A DNA stretch of 64,000 nucleotides from Trebonia kvetii (GCF_007827045.1 NZ_RPFW01000002.1:1178001-1242000), one strand, 5' to 3'; shown: positions 27,662-37,340, numbered from the stretch's first letter. The notes: generated by a model not told the origin, from the letters alone. A program made the numbers and translations.

Positions 27662-28621
27662 ATGACTGGCACCAACTCGATCGTCTTGGAGCCCGCGGCC
27701 CAGCAGGTCGCTGATGCGTTCGGCAAGCCACCGTTCCTGTACGACATGTCGCCGTCCGACGCCCGGAAGGTCCTCGACGACGCGCAGTCCGCAAAGGTCA
27801 GCAAGCTCCCGGTGGACGAGGAGTGGATCACGGTCCCCTCTCCCGCGGGCGACGCCAGGGTGCGCATCATCAAGCCGCAAGGCGCTACCGGCATGCTGCC
27901 GGTCATCGTGTACATGCACGGCGGCGGCTGGATCCTCGGCAACGCCGCGACGCACGACCGACTGGTGCGGGAACTCGCCGTCGGCGCCCGCGCGGCGCTG
28001 GCTTTCGTGGAATACCCCAACTCTCCCGAGGCCCGCTACCCGGTCGCGATCGAGCAGGGTTACGCCACCGCCCAGTGGATCACCCAGCACGGGGCGTCCA
28101 AGGGCCTGGACGCCAGCCGCATGGCGGTAGCCGGCGAATCGGTCGGCGGCAACATGACGGCCGCCCTCGCGCTGATGGCCAAGGAACGCGGCGACGTCAC
28201 CTTCGTGCAGCAGTCGATGTACTACCCGGTGACGGATGCGGCCATGGACACCGCTTCCTACGAGCAGTTCGCCACGGGCTACTACCTCAGCCGCAAGGAG
28301 ATGGAGTGGTTCTGGGACGCCTACACCACCATCCCGGCCCAGCGCCATGAGATCACGGCATCGCCAAACCAGGCGACGGTCGCGCAGGTCTCCGGGCTGC
28401 CGCCTACCTACCTCTGCGTCGATGAGGCCGACGTGCTGCGCGATGAGGGAGAGGCGTACGCCGCCAAGCTGCGCTCAGCGGGAGTCCCGGTGACGACCGT
28501 GCGGTTCGACGGCACCATCCACGACTTCATGCTGCTCGACGCACTCCGCGAGACGCGCGCCGCGCGCGCCGCGGTCGATCAGGCCACCGCCTTCCTGCGC
28601 GCCGGACTCGGCACCGGGTGA
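27662..28621 (+). CDS. Alpha/beta-hydrolase esterase (HSL/GDxG family)
   Basis: 319-residue carboxylesterase-type enzyme. The oxyanion motif HGGG (VYMHGGGWILG), nucleophile elbow GESVGGN, Asp in CVDEADVLRDEG and His in TIHDFMLLD form the standard triad. ATG 27662 is chosen for GAGGAG 8 nt upstream; the frame opens at 27590. It stands alone after the IS5-type element. Acts on short or medium acyl esters in the cytosol by family analogy. Confidence 0.88.
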   Translation: MTGTNSIVLEPAAQQVADAFGKPPFLYDMSPSDARKVLDDAQSAKVSKLPVDEEWITVPSPAGDARVRIIKPQGATGMLPVIVYMHGGGWILGNAATHDRLVRELAVGARAALAFVEYPNSPEARYPVAIEQGYATAQWITQHGASKGLDASRMAVAGESVGGNMTAALALMAKERGDVTFVQQSMYYPVTDAAMDTASYEQFATGYYLSRKEMEWFWDAYTTIPAQRHEITASPNQATVAQVSGLPPTYLCVDEADVLRDEGEAYAAKLRSAGVPVTTVRFDGTIHDFMLLDALRETRAARAAVDQATAFLRAGLGTG

Positions 28622-28720
28622 GATAGCGGGGGCTGCCCGCGGAGCAACCAACCGTTCAGTCCGCTGCGAGACGGCAGCGGACCTCGGCCCGCGCCGCGAC
28701 GGCGGCCGCTGAACGGCGCG

Positions 28721-31138
28721 CTACCGGTTGCGCCACCGCGGCTTGCGCTTGGCGGCGAAGGCGCTTACCCCTTCGATCATGTCCTCGCTGATCATCAGCT
28801 CATCGAGGGCGGACGAACGGTACGTCACGGCATCGATCACATCCGGGATGCCCCGGGTCTCCGCCATCACCCGCAGCGACAGCCGTACCGAGGTTGGCGA
28901 CCCGTCGAGGATCTCGGCGGCCAGCGCGCGGGCGCCGTCCAGCGCCTGGCCCGCCTCGGTCACCCGGTTGACCAGGCCGTATCCCAGCGCCTCGGCGGCG
29001 GTGATGCGGCGCCCGGTGAGGATCATCTCGGTCGCGACCTTCTGCGGGACGGTGCGCGGCAGCCGGATCAGGCCGCCCGCGCCCGCGATGAGGCCCACCT
29101 TGACCTCGCTGAGCGCGAACTGGGCGGTGGCGTCGGCGACGACGAGGTGGCAGGCGAGCGCGATCTCGGTGCCGCCGCCCATCGCGAAGCCGTTGACCGC
29201 GGCGATCACCGGTTTCGGCATGTCGCGGCGGGAGGTGAGACCGGCGAACCCGTTCTGCGGCACCCACATCGGCTTGCCCGACGCGGAGTACACCAGGTCG
29301 TTGCCCGCGCTGAACGCCTTGTCACCGGCGCCGGTGAGGATCGCCACCCACACGTCGTCCGCGGCGAGGAACGAGCTGAACACGTGGTCGAGCTCGTCGT
29401 TGGCCATCGGGTGCAGGCTGTTGCGCGCCTGCGGCCTGTTGATGGTGACCTCGAGCAGGTGGCCGTCGCGCCGGACAAGCACGTGCTCGTAGCGATCGCG
29501 CAGCACCAGCGGCTCGGCGGGGAACAGCTCGTCCATCCGCTCGCGGCTGGTGGTTACTCGATTTCCCTGTCCGAACGACTTGATGTACACCCGGCTGCCC
29601 AGCGGCTCCCCCGTGGTGAGCAGCCCGAGCAGGTCATCATCGTCTCCGTTGGCGACGAGCCGCCGCCCGCCGGCCTCCAGCCGCCCGACGACGATGCCCG
29701 TGCGCCTGCCGTCCCGCGCGTGCTTGACCGTATACGTCTCGACGGTGGCCCAGCCGTCGGCGTTCGGCGCCTGCTCGAGCGCCGCCCAGCCGTCGATCTC
29801 CTCCTGCAGCCTCTTGCTGTTATCGGGGGTCCAGGGGGCGGGGGCGGTGCTGTAGACGCCGGCGGAGTACTTGCTCATGATGCCGCCGTTGGCACCGACG
29901 AAGCCGAACGATCCCGGGTTGCTCCTGGCCCGGTGCACGGTTTCCGCGATGGCGTGCATCGAGTAGTTGTTGCCCGCGCCGCCGAAGAACGGCAGTCCGC
30001 CGGTGAGGGTGAGGCCGCGCGGGTCGTCGGCTTCGATGCCGAGCCCGTCGCAGATGTTGAGCACCGGCGCGGCGAAGCAGGAGTACAGGTCGATGGTGGC
30101 GAGGTCGCCGACCGTGATGCCCGCGACCTCAAGCGCGTGCCTCGCGGCCATGACGGAGGCCGGGCTTGTCGACAAATCGGCGCGGTCCATCAGGTCGCGC
30201 TCGCGCAGGTCGGCGTGGCCGTGCAGGAACACCCAGCGATCCTCCGGCACACCGAGCCGCCGCGCGGCGGCCACCGACATCAGCAGGACCGCGGCGCCCT
30301 GGTTGACCTTCTCCCTGGCGACGATATACCGGGTGTACGGGTCGGCGATCGGCCGGTTCACCTCGGTCGGGGTGATCAGTTCCGCGGCGCTGCGCTCGAC
30401 CGGCGCGGACGCGTGCGGGTTGGCGGCAGCCACCTTGGTGAACGGCGCGAACAGCGCGCCAAGGCCGGCGGTGTAGTCCTCGCGGCGCTGCTTGAGCCTG
30501 CCGCGGCGGGCGTTGTCGATCAGCGCGTACTGGCTTGGCGCGTCCGTCAGCCCGTGCGCGGCCAGGTGCGCGGAGACCAGCCCCCGCAGCCCATAACCGC
30601 GGTCGTCCAGGCTGCCGTCCGCGTGCTCGGTGAAGTCGGGCCGCTCCCGGTCGTCGCTGCCCTTGCCCGCGAAGTGCTCGACCGTGGAGATCGCCTCGGC
30701 GCCGAACAGCAGCACGACCTCGGCCCGGCCGGCGGCGATCGCGGCGGCGAACTCGTTGACCAGGTGCTGCGGTGCCTGCCCGCCGCTGACCTCCAGGACG
30801 GCGTGCTCTGGTACGAAGCCGACGCGGCCGGCCACCGAACGGGGGAAGTTGTCCGAGCGGCCGAGCGGCGCCCGGGCACCCGGCACCGAGTTCTCGAACT
30901 GCCTGACGCCGGCCACGGTGTCGATCGCGGCGGCGATGGCGCCGACCGGCTCCGGGACGTCCGCATCCGGCGGGAGGGCATCCCGGCAGCCCTCCGCCGC
31001 ATCGGCGAGTGCCTCGCGAACCGCGTCGGCGGCCAGGTCGACGGCCGGCAGACCGCGGTAGCCGGGCTCGCCGAGCCGCTCAGACGACTGGCCGACGCCG
31101 ACAATGACCGGGGTGCGCGGGTCGAGTTCCGCCGTCAC
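28721..31138 (-). CDS. Thiolase-like/enoyl-CoA hydratase fusion protein
   Basis: 805 residues starting at GTG 31138, whose GTGA overlaps the stop of the preceding gene; a longer frame to 31528 is only antisense-like sequence within that gene. Residues 1 to ~505 match the thiolase-like acetyltransferase group with extra C-terminal OB-type domain (PRTPVIVGVGQ; IDLYSCFAAPVLNICDGLG; GFVGANGGIMSKYSAGVYS). The N-terminal nucleophile position reads EVSGGQAPQ, without Cys. Residues ~545-805 are a complete crotonase (AFSAGNDL; GGGTEIALAC; LSEVKVGLIAGAGG), with both catalytic Glu present. Last gene of a four-gene operon. Likely acts on branched or ring-derived acyl-CoAs. Confidence 0.85.
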   Translation of the reverse strand: MTAELDPRTPVIVGVGQSSERLGEPGYRGLPAVDLAADAVREALADAAEGCRDALPPDADVPEPVGAIAAAIDTVAGVRQFENSVPGARAPLGRSDNFPRSVAGRVGFVPEHAVLEVSGGQAPQHLVNEFAAAIAAGRAEVVLLFGAEAISTVEHFAGKGSDDRERPDFTEHADGSLDDRGYGLRGLVSAHLAAHGLTDAPSQYALIDNARRGRLKQRREDYTAGLGALFAPFTKVAAANPHASAPVERSAAELITPTEVNRPIADPYTRYIVAREKVNQGAAVLLMSVAAARRLGVPEDRWVFLHGHADLRERDLMDRADLSTSPASVMAARHALEVAGITVGDLATIDLYSCFAAPVLNICDGLGIEADDPRGLTLTGGLPFFGGAGNNYSMHAIAETVHRARSNPGSFGFVGANGGIMSKYSAGVYSTAPAPWTPDNSKRLQEEIDGWAALEQAPNADGWATVETYTVKHARDGRRTGIVVGRLEAGGRRLVANGDDDDLLGLLTTGEPLGSRVYIKSFGQGNRVTTSRERMDELFPAEPLVLRDRYEHVLVRRDGHLLEVTINRPQARNSLHPMANDELDHVFSSFLAADDVWVAILTGAGDKAFSAGNDLVYSASGKPMWVPQNGFAGLTSRRDMPKPVIAAVNGFAMGGGTEIALACHLVVADATAQFALSEVKVGLIAGAGGLIRLPRTVPQKVATEMILTGRRITAAEALGYGLVNRVTEAGQALDGARALAAEILDGSPTSVRLSLRVMAETRGIPDVIDAVTYRSSALDELMISEDMIEGVSAFAAKRKPRWRNR

Positions 31139-32250
31139 AGCAGGCCGCCGAGTTCCGCGATCCGCCGCTCGCACTCGGCGGCCATCTCGCGGGTAATCTC
31201 GGCGGCCGGCCGCACCGCGTCGAACGAGCCGACGACCTGGCCGATGAAGAACGACTCGAGGCGCAGCGCGCCCTCGTGGCCCGCCTGGGCGGCGGCGTCG
31301 ATCCGCTGCCACGCCTCGTTGACCAGCATCGGCTGCAGCGGCATCGGCAGCGGCGCGGGGCTGCCCTGCCTCTCCCACTCCTCGTGCCAGGCGGTGCGCA
31401 ACTGCCTGGCGGGCTTGCCGGTGCGGGTCGGCGAGCGGAGCGTGTCCGAGCTGCCCGCGGCGATGAACTTGGACTTGAGCGCCTGGTTGGCGACGTCCTC
31501 TTCGCTGCACAGCCAGACAGAGCCGCACCAGACGCCGGCCGCGCCGAGGGCGAGCGCCGCGGCCATCTGCCTGCCAGACGCGATGCCGCCGGCGGCGAGC
31601 ACCGGCCGCTCCCCCGCGATGTCGACGATCTCCGGGGTGAGCACCATGGTGGCGATCGTGCCGGTGTGCCCGCCCGCCTCAGTGCCCTGTGCGATGAGCA
31701 CGTCCACGCCCGCGTCGATCTGCCGGCGCGCGTGCTTGGCCTGGCCGACAAGCGCGGCGACGGCGACGCCCTGCTGCTTCGCGCGGGCGACGAGGCCGGC
31801 CGGCGGGGTGCCGAGCGCGTTGGCGATCAGCGAGATGCGGTGGCCGAACGCGACGTCGAGCAGCGCCATCGCGCCGTCCCTGCTGAGGCTGGCCGCGATC
31901 TCGTCGTGCACCGGCTTGGCGGGCGCCTCGGGGATGTCGTACTTCGCGAGCAGGTCGCGGACGAACGCGAGATGCGCTTCAGGTATCTGCGCGCGCAGGC
32001 TGGCGACCAGGTTGTCCGGGTCGCCCGCGGCGAACTTCTCGGGAACCAGCAGGTCGACGCCGTAGGGCCGGCCGCCCACCTGCTGCTCGATCCAGGTGAG
32101 CTGCGCGTCGAGTTCCCCGGGCGTGTAGGCGGAGGCGGCGAGCACGCCGAAGCCGCCGGCCTTGGTGACCTCGGCGACGACGCCGGGCGAGCGGTTGAAG
32201 CCGACGATCGGGTGCGGCACGCCGAGCAGTTCGGTGAACGCGGTGCGCAT
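31135..32250 (-). CDS. Nitronate monooxygenase-like FMN enzyme
   Basis: 371-residue TIM-barrel flavoprotein of the nitronate monooxygenase/2-nitropropane dioxygenase family: HPIVGFNRSPGVVAEVTKAGG at the N-terminus, EAGGHTG as the FMN-phosphate loop and LAAGGIASGRQMAAALALGA near the C-terminus. Overlaps its neighbours by 1 bp (TGATG) and 4 bp (GTGA). In such CoA operons the family often acts as enoyl reductase-like or unassigned oxidoreductase; the substrate is not known. Confidence 0.87.
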   Translation of the reverse strand: MRTAFTELLGVPHPIVGFNRSPGVVAEVTKAGGFGVLAASAYTPGELDAQLTWIEQQVGGRPYGVDLLVPEKFAAGDPDNLVASLRAQIPEAHLAFVRDLLAKYDIPEAPAKPVHDEIAASLSRDGAMALLDVAFGHRISLIANALGTPPAGLVARAKQQGVAVAALVGQAKHARRQIDAGVDVLIAQGTEAGGHTGTIATMVLTPEIVDIAGERPVLAAGGIASGRQMAAALALGAAGVWCGSVWLCSEEDVANQALKSKFIAAGSSDTLRSPTRTGKPARQLRTAWHEEWERQGSPAPLPMPLQPMLVNEAWQRIDAAAQAGHEGALRLESFFIGQVVGSFDAVRPAAEITREMAAECERRIAELGGLL

Positions 32251-34454
32251 CAGTGGCTGTCCTTCCTGGCCCAGGTGACCACGGCGTCGAGTGCCTCGAT
32301 CGTCGTGCCGTCCACCCGCAGCGGGTTGATCTCCAGTGATTCCAGGTCATCGCCGAGCGCCAGGGCCAGATCGCCGGTGCGGGCGATCACCGCGGCGAGC
32401 GCGTCGAGGTCAGCGGGCGGCGCGCCGCGGACGCCGTCGAGCACGGCGCGGCCGCGTAGCCTGCCGAGCAGCTGGCGCGCCTGCGCTGGTGACACCGGCA
32501 GGGGTGCGAGCGCGGAGTCGTTGAGCACCTCGACGAACAGGCCGCCGAGCGCGACCGCGAGCATCGGGCCCCAGTGCGGGTCGCGGACCACGCCGACAAG
32601 CAGCTCGGTGCCGCCGCGGCGCATCGGGCTGACAAGCACTCCCTCGACGATGGCGCCGTCCACGTTTTTCGCGGCGGCGGTGACGGCTTCGAAGGCGCTC
32701 TTGACGGAATCCTGCTCGGCGGGCACGTCGAGGAGGACACCGCCGATGTCGGTCTTGTGCATGATCTGCGGCGACACGACCTTGAGGCACACCGGCCCGC
32801 CGAACTCCGCCGCCGCCTTGGCCGCGTCATCGGCGGTGGTGACGAGCCGGGCGGGCACGACGGGCAGGCCGGCGTCGGCCAGCAACCGGCGGGCGGCGTC
32901 CTCCGGCCACTGGCCGTGGCGCCGCGCCGCGGGCGGCACGGTCACCGGCGCCGCCGCGGCGTGGCGGCGCCCGGCTTCCCTGGTGACGTCGGACCACCAG
33001 GCCACGTTGCGCAGCGCGACGATGGCCTGCCGCAGGCCGGGGATGACGTACTTCACTCCCCCGTGCGCCATCACCGTGCGGGTATGGTCGGTGATCGGCT
33101 GCAGGACCTGGTTGATGAACACGGTGGGGCAGGCGGCGTCCGCCATGCCCGCGCCGATGGCGTCCACGAACCGCTGCGTCACGTGGGCGCTGCCGTCGTC
33201 GAGCCAGGGCACTCCCTGGATGACTCCGACGACGCCGATCGACGGGTCGGCCGCCATCGCGCGAATCGACCTGGTGAAGATCGTCGGGTCGATGATCGCG
33301 GCTCCGGTCACGTCGAGCGGATTCTGCACCGTCCCGTAGTCCGGCATGATCTCGGTCAGCGCCTCGGTGGTGGCCGCTGCCAGTTCCGGCAGCTGCGCGC
33401 CGAGATCCTCCGCCCGGTCGGCCACGATGTCGCAGGCGCCGCCGGAGATCGACACGATGCCGATGCCCGGCCGGTCCAGGCGGCCGAGCGCCGCGGCGGC
33501 GCCGGCGGTGATCAGCATATCTTCGATGGAGTCGACGCGGATCACGCCGAGGTCGGCGAAGATCGCGTCGGTGACCTTGGCGTCGCCGACGAGCGCGCCG
33601 GTGTGCGCCGCGGCGGTCCGCGCGGACAGCGCGCTGCTGCCCGCCTTGAGCACGACGATCGCCTTGCCCGCCGCGGCCGCGCGCCGGGCGGCGCGGCGGA
33701 ACGTCTCCGGGTCGCGGACCGTCTCCATGAAGATCGCGACCGCCCGCGTCGCCGGGTCGTCGACCAGGAAGTCGAGCACGTGCCCGGCGGTGATCATCGC
33801 CTCGTTGCCGAGGGTGACCATGTAGGACAGCCCGACGTTGACCATGGTGGCGAAGTCGAGCATCGCCGAGGAGCTCGCGCCGCTCTGCGACAGCAGCGCG
33901 ACGGCGCCGCCCTGCCTAGGCAGGCCGGGGATGGAGGTGACGGGGATGCCCTCGGTGAGGTTGGCGAATCCCAGGTGGTTCGGCCCCAGCAGCACCATGC
34001 CGAGCGATTCGGCGTGCGCGACCAGGTCTGCCTGCGCGGCGCGGCCCGCCTCCCCCGCCTCGCCGTAGCCGGACGACAGCACGACCGCGTTGCGGATGCC
34101 CGCCGCGGCGGCGTCGCTCAGCGCGTCCAGGGTGCCTGCCTGCGGCACCATCAGGAACGCGACGTCGACCGGCGCGCCGATCTGCTCGCACGAGGTGACG
34201 GTCGGCCGTCCGTGGGTGTCCGCGCCCCGCCGGTTGACCAGGTAGGCGCGGTCGCCGAAGCCGAACTTGACCAGGTTGTCGTAGGCGATCATCGAGAAGA
34301 CCGACTTGTCTGAAGCGCCGATCAGGGCGACGCTGCGCGGCCGGAACAGGGTGGTCAGCCGTTCGCCGGTGATCGAGGCCGATGATGGAGAGGCCGGTGT
34401 GGGAGAGGACGGCATCGCTGGCTCCTGCAGGGAGGTCGCGGACGGGTCGGTCAT
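32250..34454 (-). CDS. ADP-forming acyl-CoA synthetase-like protein
   Basis: 734 residues with the domain order of acetate-CoA ligase (ADP-forming): CoA-binding Rossmann domain (residues ~35-135, RPRSVALIGASDKSVFSMIA), succinyl-CoA-ligase-like domains (ALLSQSGASSSAML; GIGIVSISGGACDIVADRA) and ATP-grasp domain (~515-730, VCLKVVSPQIMHKTDIGGV). The phosphohistidine candidate lies in AAAHTGALVGD. Makes acyl-CoA from a carboxylate. Second gene of the operon, linked by ATGA to the dehydrogenase upstream. Confidence 0.88.
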   Translation of the reverse strand: MTDPSATSLQEPAMPSSPTPASPSSASITGERLTTLFRPRSVALIGASDKSVFSMIAYDNLVKFGFGDRAYLVNRRGADTHGRPTVTSCEQIGAPVDVAFLMVPQAGTLDALSDAAAAGIRNAVVLSSGYGEAGEAGRAAQADLVAHAESLGMVLLGPNHLGFANLTEGIPVTSIPGLPRQGGAVALLSQSGASSSAMLDFATMVNVGLSYMVTLGNEAMITAGHVLDFLVDDPATRAVAIFMETVRDPETFRRAARRAAAAGKAIVVLKAGSSALSARTAAAHTGALVGDAKVTDAIFADLGVIRVDSIEDMLITAGAAAALGRLDRPGIGIVSISGGACDIVADRAEDLGAQLPELAAATTEALTEIMPDYGTVQNPLDVTGAAIIDPTIFTRSIRAMAADPSIGVVGVIQGVPWLDDGSAHVTQRFVDAIGAGMADAACPTVFINQVLQPITDHTRTVMAHGGVKYVIPGLRQAIVALRNVAWWSDVTREAGRRHAAAAPVTVPPAARRHGQWPEDAARRLLADAGLPVVPARLVTTADDAAKAAAEFGGPVCLKVVSPQIMHKTDIGGVLLDVPAEQDSVKSAFEAVTAAAKNVDGAIVEGVLVSPMRRGGTELLVGVVRDPHWGPMLAVALGGLFVEVLNDSALAPLPVSPAQARQLLGRLRGRAVLDGVRGAPPADLDALAAVIARTGDLALALGDDLESLEINPLRVDGTTIEALDAVVTWARKDSH

Positions 34455-36526
34455 CGGGGCAGGCCAAGGCCGCGGGCGATCAGCCCGCGCTGGATGTCGT
34501 TGGTGCCGCCGCCGACCACGTACATGATCGACAGCCGCAGGCTGTACTCGAAGGCGCCGCCTCCCGGGGTGCCAGGCACCTCGCCGGACAGCGCGCCGCG
34601 CGGGCCGAGGATGTCGAGCATCGCCTCACCGAACTCCTCGGCGAGCTCGCCGCCGAGTACGCCGGCCATCGGCGCCTCGAGCCGCGCGCCGCCGCCAGCG
34701 GCGGTGGCGCCGATCGCCGCGGCCACCAGCGCCCGGTTGGCCTGCAGGGTGACGGCAAGCTCGCTCAGTTTGGCGCGGGCGGCCGAGCCGCGCGGCCCGA
34801 GCCAGCCCTCCGGGTCGGCGCGCACCACGGCGAGCAGGTCGTCAAGCTGGCGCAGCAAGCTCGCCGCGATGCTGCCCATGAACACCCGTTCGCCTGCCAG
34901 GGCGTCGGTGATGACCTTCCAGCCGCCGTTCACCGCGCCGACGCGGGCGGCGTCCGGTACCCGCACGTCGTCGTAGAACACCGTGCAGGAGATCTCGCCG
35001 GACAGCGCGCGGTGCTGCTGCACGGTGATGCCCGGGGTGTCCATCGGGATCAGGAACACGGTGATCCCCGCGTGCCGCGGCGTCGCGTCCGGGTCGGTGC
35101 GGGTGGCCAGCCAGACGTGGCTGGCCCGGTGGCCGCCGGTGGTCCACAGCTTCTGGCCGTTGATCACCCAGCCGTCTCCGTCCCGTTCCGCCTTGGTGCG
35201 CAGCGAGGCCAGGTCGGAGCCGGCCTCCGGCTCGCTGTAGCCGAGGCAGAAGTGCACCCTCCCCGCCCGGATCAGCGGCAGGAACGCGGCCCGCTGCTCA
35301 TCGGTGCCGTGCCGCAAGATCGAGTTGCCGAGCAGCATGACCGAGCCGAGTTCCATGGTGACCGGCGCCCTGGCGTACATGGTCTCCTCGTTGAGCACCA
35401 CCTGCTCGGCGAGCGAGGCGTTCCTGCCGCCGTGCTCGGGCGGCCAGCCGAAGCCGAACCAGCCGCGCTCGGCCATGGCGGGGATCATCACAGCCGCGTG
35501 GTGCGGTGTCGAGCCGAGGAACTCGCGGACCTCGCCGCGGAAGCTCTCGCCGACCGGGCCGAGGTCGAAGGACGGCAGCGAGGCACCCGTCTCGGCGAGG
35601 ATGTCCGCGACCTGGCCCGCCTGGAGCGGGAGGGTGCGCAGCCGGGTGATGTCGCCGTGCACCCGGCGGAACAGCCACGGCGCGTCGTGTTCCTCGAAGT
35701 AGCCCATGGCGGCCAGGGTGTGCTGTGCGCCGAGCTGGACGCGGCGGGACGCGGCCGCGATGAACTCGACGGCGATCTCCGCCTGCAGCAGCCAGTCGTG
35801 CCTGCCGCCGCAGTACGCGTCGGCCGCGCGGCGCAGCAGGTGCTCCGCCGCGGTGACGTCGATCTGGCAACTGGCGGTGCGCTGCTGCACCGCGCCGAAG
35901 CTGCCGATCACCTTGCCGAACTGCCGCCTGGTCTTGGCGTGCTCGACCGCCATCTCGTGCGCGCGCTGCGCCGCGGCCGCGGCGCGCGCGGCCAGGCCGA
36001 GGCGCAGCAGCGCGATCGCCTCGTCGACGGCTTGCGCGTCAAGCTCGACCCGGGCCTGCGCTTCGCCCAGTTCCACCGCGGTCCACGGCGGCACGGCGAG
36101 CCCGGGTAGCTCCCGGCAGCCTTCGACAGGTCGGAGCTCGGCGGTGCCGCCGCCGGCCGGCAGCGTCAGGACGTGGGTCGCCGCGGTGCCGCCGTCCAGG
36201 TAGTCGGTGCCGCCCGCCGCGGCCACCAGAACCCGCAGCTCGCCGCTGGCCACCTGCGCGGCGAGCTTGTCCTCGGCGCGCAGCACGCGGGCGGCCACGA
36301 AGGCGTCCATCACCGGCAGCGGGCAGGCTGCCCGGCCAAGCTCGGCGGTCGCGGCGAGCACGGCATCGAGGGCGTCGTCGGCGCCCAGGGCGAGCCAGCC
36401 CTGGGCCGCCCCGTCGGCCCACAGGCCCGAGAGGTCCCCGCCGGCGGCCTGCGCCGCCTTACCCCAGCGCCGCGCGGTCACCCCGGCCACGGACGTCGCG
36501 AACGCGGTCAGTTCCCGTGCTTCCAC
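34451..36526 (-). CDS. Double-length acyl-CoA dehydrogenase
   Basis: 691 residues with two acyl-CoA dehydrogenase units in tandem: an N-terminal half (residues ~1-300) keeping the helical C-domain features (EMAVEHAKTRRQFGKVIG) and a full-length second unit (FGWPPEHGGRNASLAEQVV; GYSEPEAGSDLASLRTKAE; VGGGTNDIQRGLIARGLGL). The longer frame to 37039 is antisense to the TetR gene. GTG 36526 is chosen for GGAGGT 5 nt upstream. First gene of the operon; the ATGA overlap couples it to the synthetase. Likely alpha,beta-dehydrogenation of an acyl-CoA with FAD. Confidence 0.88.
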   Translation of the reverse strand: MEARELTAFATSVAGVTARRWGKAAQAAGGDLSGLWADGAAQGWLALGADDALDAVLAATAELGRAACPLPVMDAFVAARVLRAEDKLAAQVASGELRVLVAAAGGTDYLDGGTAATHVLTLPAGGGTAELRPVEGCRELPGLAVPPWTAVELGEAQARVELDAQAVDEAIALLRLGLAARAAAAAQRAHEMAVEHAKTRRQFGKVIGSFGAVQQRTASCQIDVTAAEHLLRRAADAYCGGRHDWLLQAEIAVEFIAAASRRVQLGAQHTLAAMGYFEEHDAPWLFRRVHGDITRLRTLPLQAGQVADILAETGASLPSFDLGPVGESFRGEVREFLGSTPHHAAVMIPAMAERGWFGFGWPPEHGGRNASLAEQVVLNEETMYARAPVTMELGSVMLLGNSILRHGTDEQRAAFLPLIRAGRVHFCLGYSEPEAGSDLASLRTKAERDGDGWVINGQKLWTTGGHRASHVWLATRTDPDATPRHAGITVFLIPMDTPGITVQQHRALSGEISCTVFYDDVRVPDAARVGAVNGGWKVITDALAGERVFMGSIAASLLRQLDDLLAVVRADPEGWLGPRGSAARAKLSELAVTLQANRALVAAAIGATAAGGGARLEAPMAGVLGGELAEEFGEAMLDILGPRGALSGEVPGTPGGGAFEYSLRLSIMYVVGGGTNDIQRGLIARGLGLPR

Positions 36527-36576
36527 CCGGCACCTCCGCGTGCTGAATGACTGGCATCCGCATGACTTGCCTTTAC

Positions 36577-36593
36577 TGAACGCTTCCCGTTCA
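36577..36593. promoter_or_regulatory. Candidate TetR operator in divergent promoter
   Basis: TGAACG-CTTCC-CGTTCA, a perfect 6-bp inverted repeat with 5-bp centre, and an extra half-site CGTTCAG at 36622-36628. Located between the acyl-CoA dehydrogenase operon (reverse) and the TetR gene (forward), so probably controls both. Confidence 0.62.
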
Positions 36594-36695
36594 TGTTCTG
36601 GGATGATATCTTGACGGTCATCGTTCAGCAATAGGTCGCGGCCCGGATGAAGGCGGGCCGCCGTTGGCGGGTACCCCGGCGGAAGGAGGGGCGGC

Positions 36696-37340
36696 GTGAC
36701 CGCGACGAACATGTCACCAGGGCGCCCCAGGGACCCGGGGGTGGACCGCAGGATCGCCCAGGCGGCGCTTGACCTGTTCGGCGAGGCCGGGTGGGCCGGC
36801 TTCGCGATGGAAGCGGTCGCCAGGCGCGCGGGAGTGGGCAAGGCCTCCCTGTACCTCCGCTGGAACAGCAAGGAGGCGCTGCTCGCCGACGCGGTGACGC
36901 TGCGGATGTCGCAGGTGGCCGACGTCGACACCGGCACGCTCCGCGGCGACCTCACCGAACTCGCCGTGCAGATGCTTGACCTGTACGCCGGGCCGGGCAG
37001 CCGCGCCGCGCTGCGGCTCAGCCTCGAGGCCGACGCCATCCCCGGCGTGGCGGAGCACTACGCGGCCATCAGGCTGTCGCAGGTGCTCGCCGCCCGCGCC
37101 ATCGTCCGCCGCGGCATCGACCGCGGTGAACTCGCCGCCGACGCGCCGGTAACGCTGCTGCTCGACACCCTGACCGGCGGCGCGATGATGCACGCGCTGA
37201 CCACCCCGGCCGACCTCATGGCCAGCCTGAACCGGGACATCAGGGCGCACGCCGAACGGCTCGTCGGCTTCCTGCTGCGGGCGGTCGCCACCCAGCCAGC
37301 CGGCAGTGACCTGGCCACGACGGAAGGAAACGGTCCATGA
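36696..37340 (+). CDS. TetR/AcrR-family regulator
   Basis: 214-residue repressor. HTH about residues 30-55 (FAMEAVARRAGVGKASLYLR with WNSKEALLADAV), preceded by RPRDPGVDRRIAQAALDLF. GTG 36696 follows AAGGAGGGG. Divergent from the four-gene CoA operon and followed by thiolase-like and DUF35 genes, so its ligand is probably an acyl-CoA of that pathway. Confidence 0.9.
   Translation: MTATNMSPGRPRDPGVDRRIAQAALDLFGEAGWAGFAMEAVARRAGVGKASLYLRWNSKEALLADAVTLRMSQVADVDTGTLRGDLTELAVQMLDLYAGPGSRAALRLSLEADAIPGVAEHYAAIRLSQVLAARAIVRRGIDRGELAADAPVTLLLDTLTGGAMMHALTTPADLMASLNRDIRAHAERLVGFLLRAVATQPAGSDLATTEGNGP

Noticed and set aside
31139..31528. N-terminal extension of the thiolase-crotonase frame to 31528
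   Set aside because: Arg-rich shadow within the nitronate monooxygenase gene; the GTGA overlap at 31138 gives a clean start.
29147..32065. Very long forward open frame (972 codons)
   Set aside because: High-GC antisense shadow of the thiolase-crotonase and monooxygenase genes; no family resemblance.
32574..34313. Long forward open frame opposite the acyl-CoA synthetase
   Set aside because: His/Arg/Gly-rich antisense shadow.
36527..37039. Extension of the acyl-CoA dehydrogenase frame to 37039
   Set aside because: Antisense to the TetR gene; GTG 36526 has a good ribosome site.
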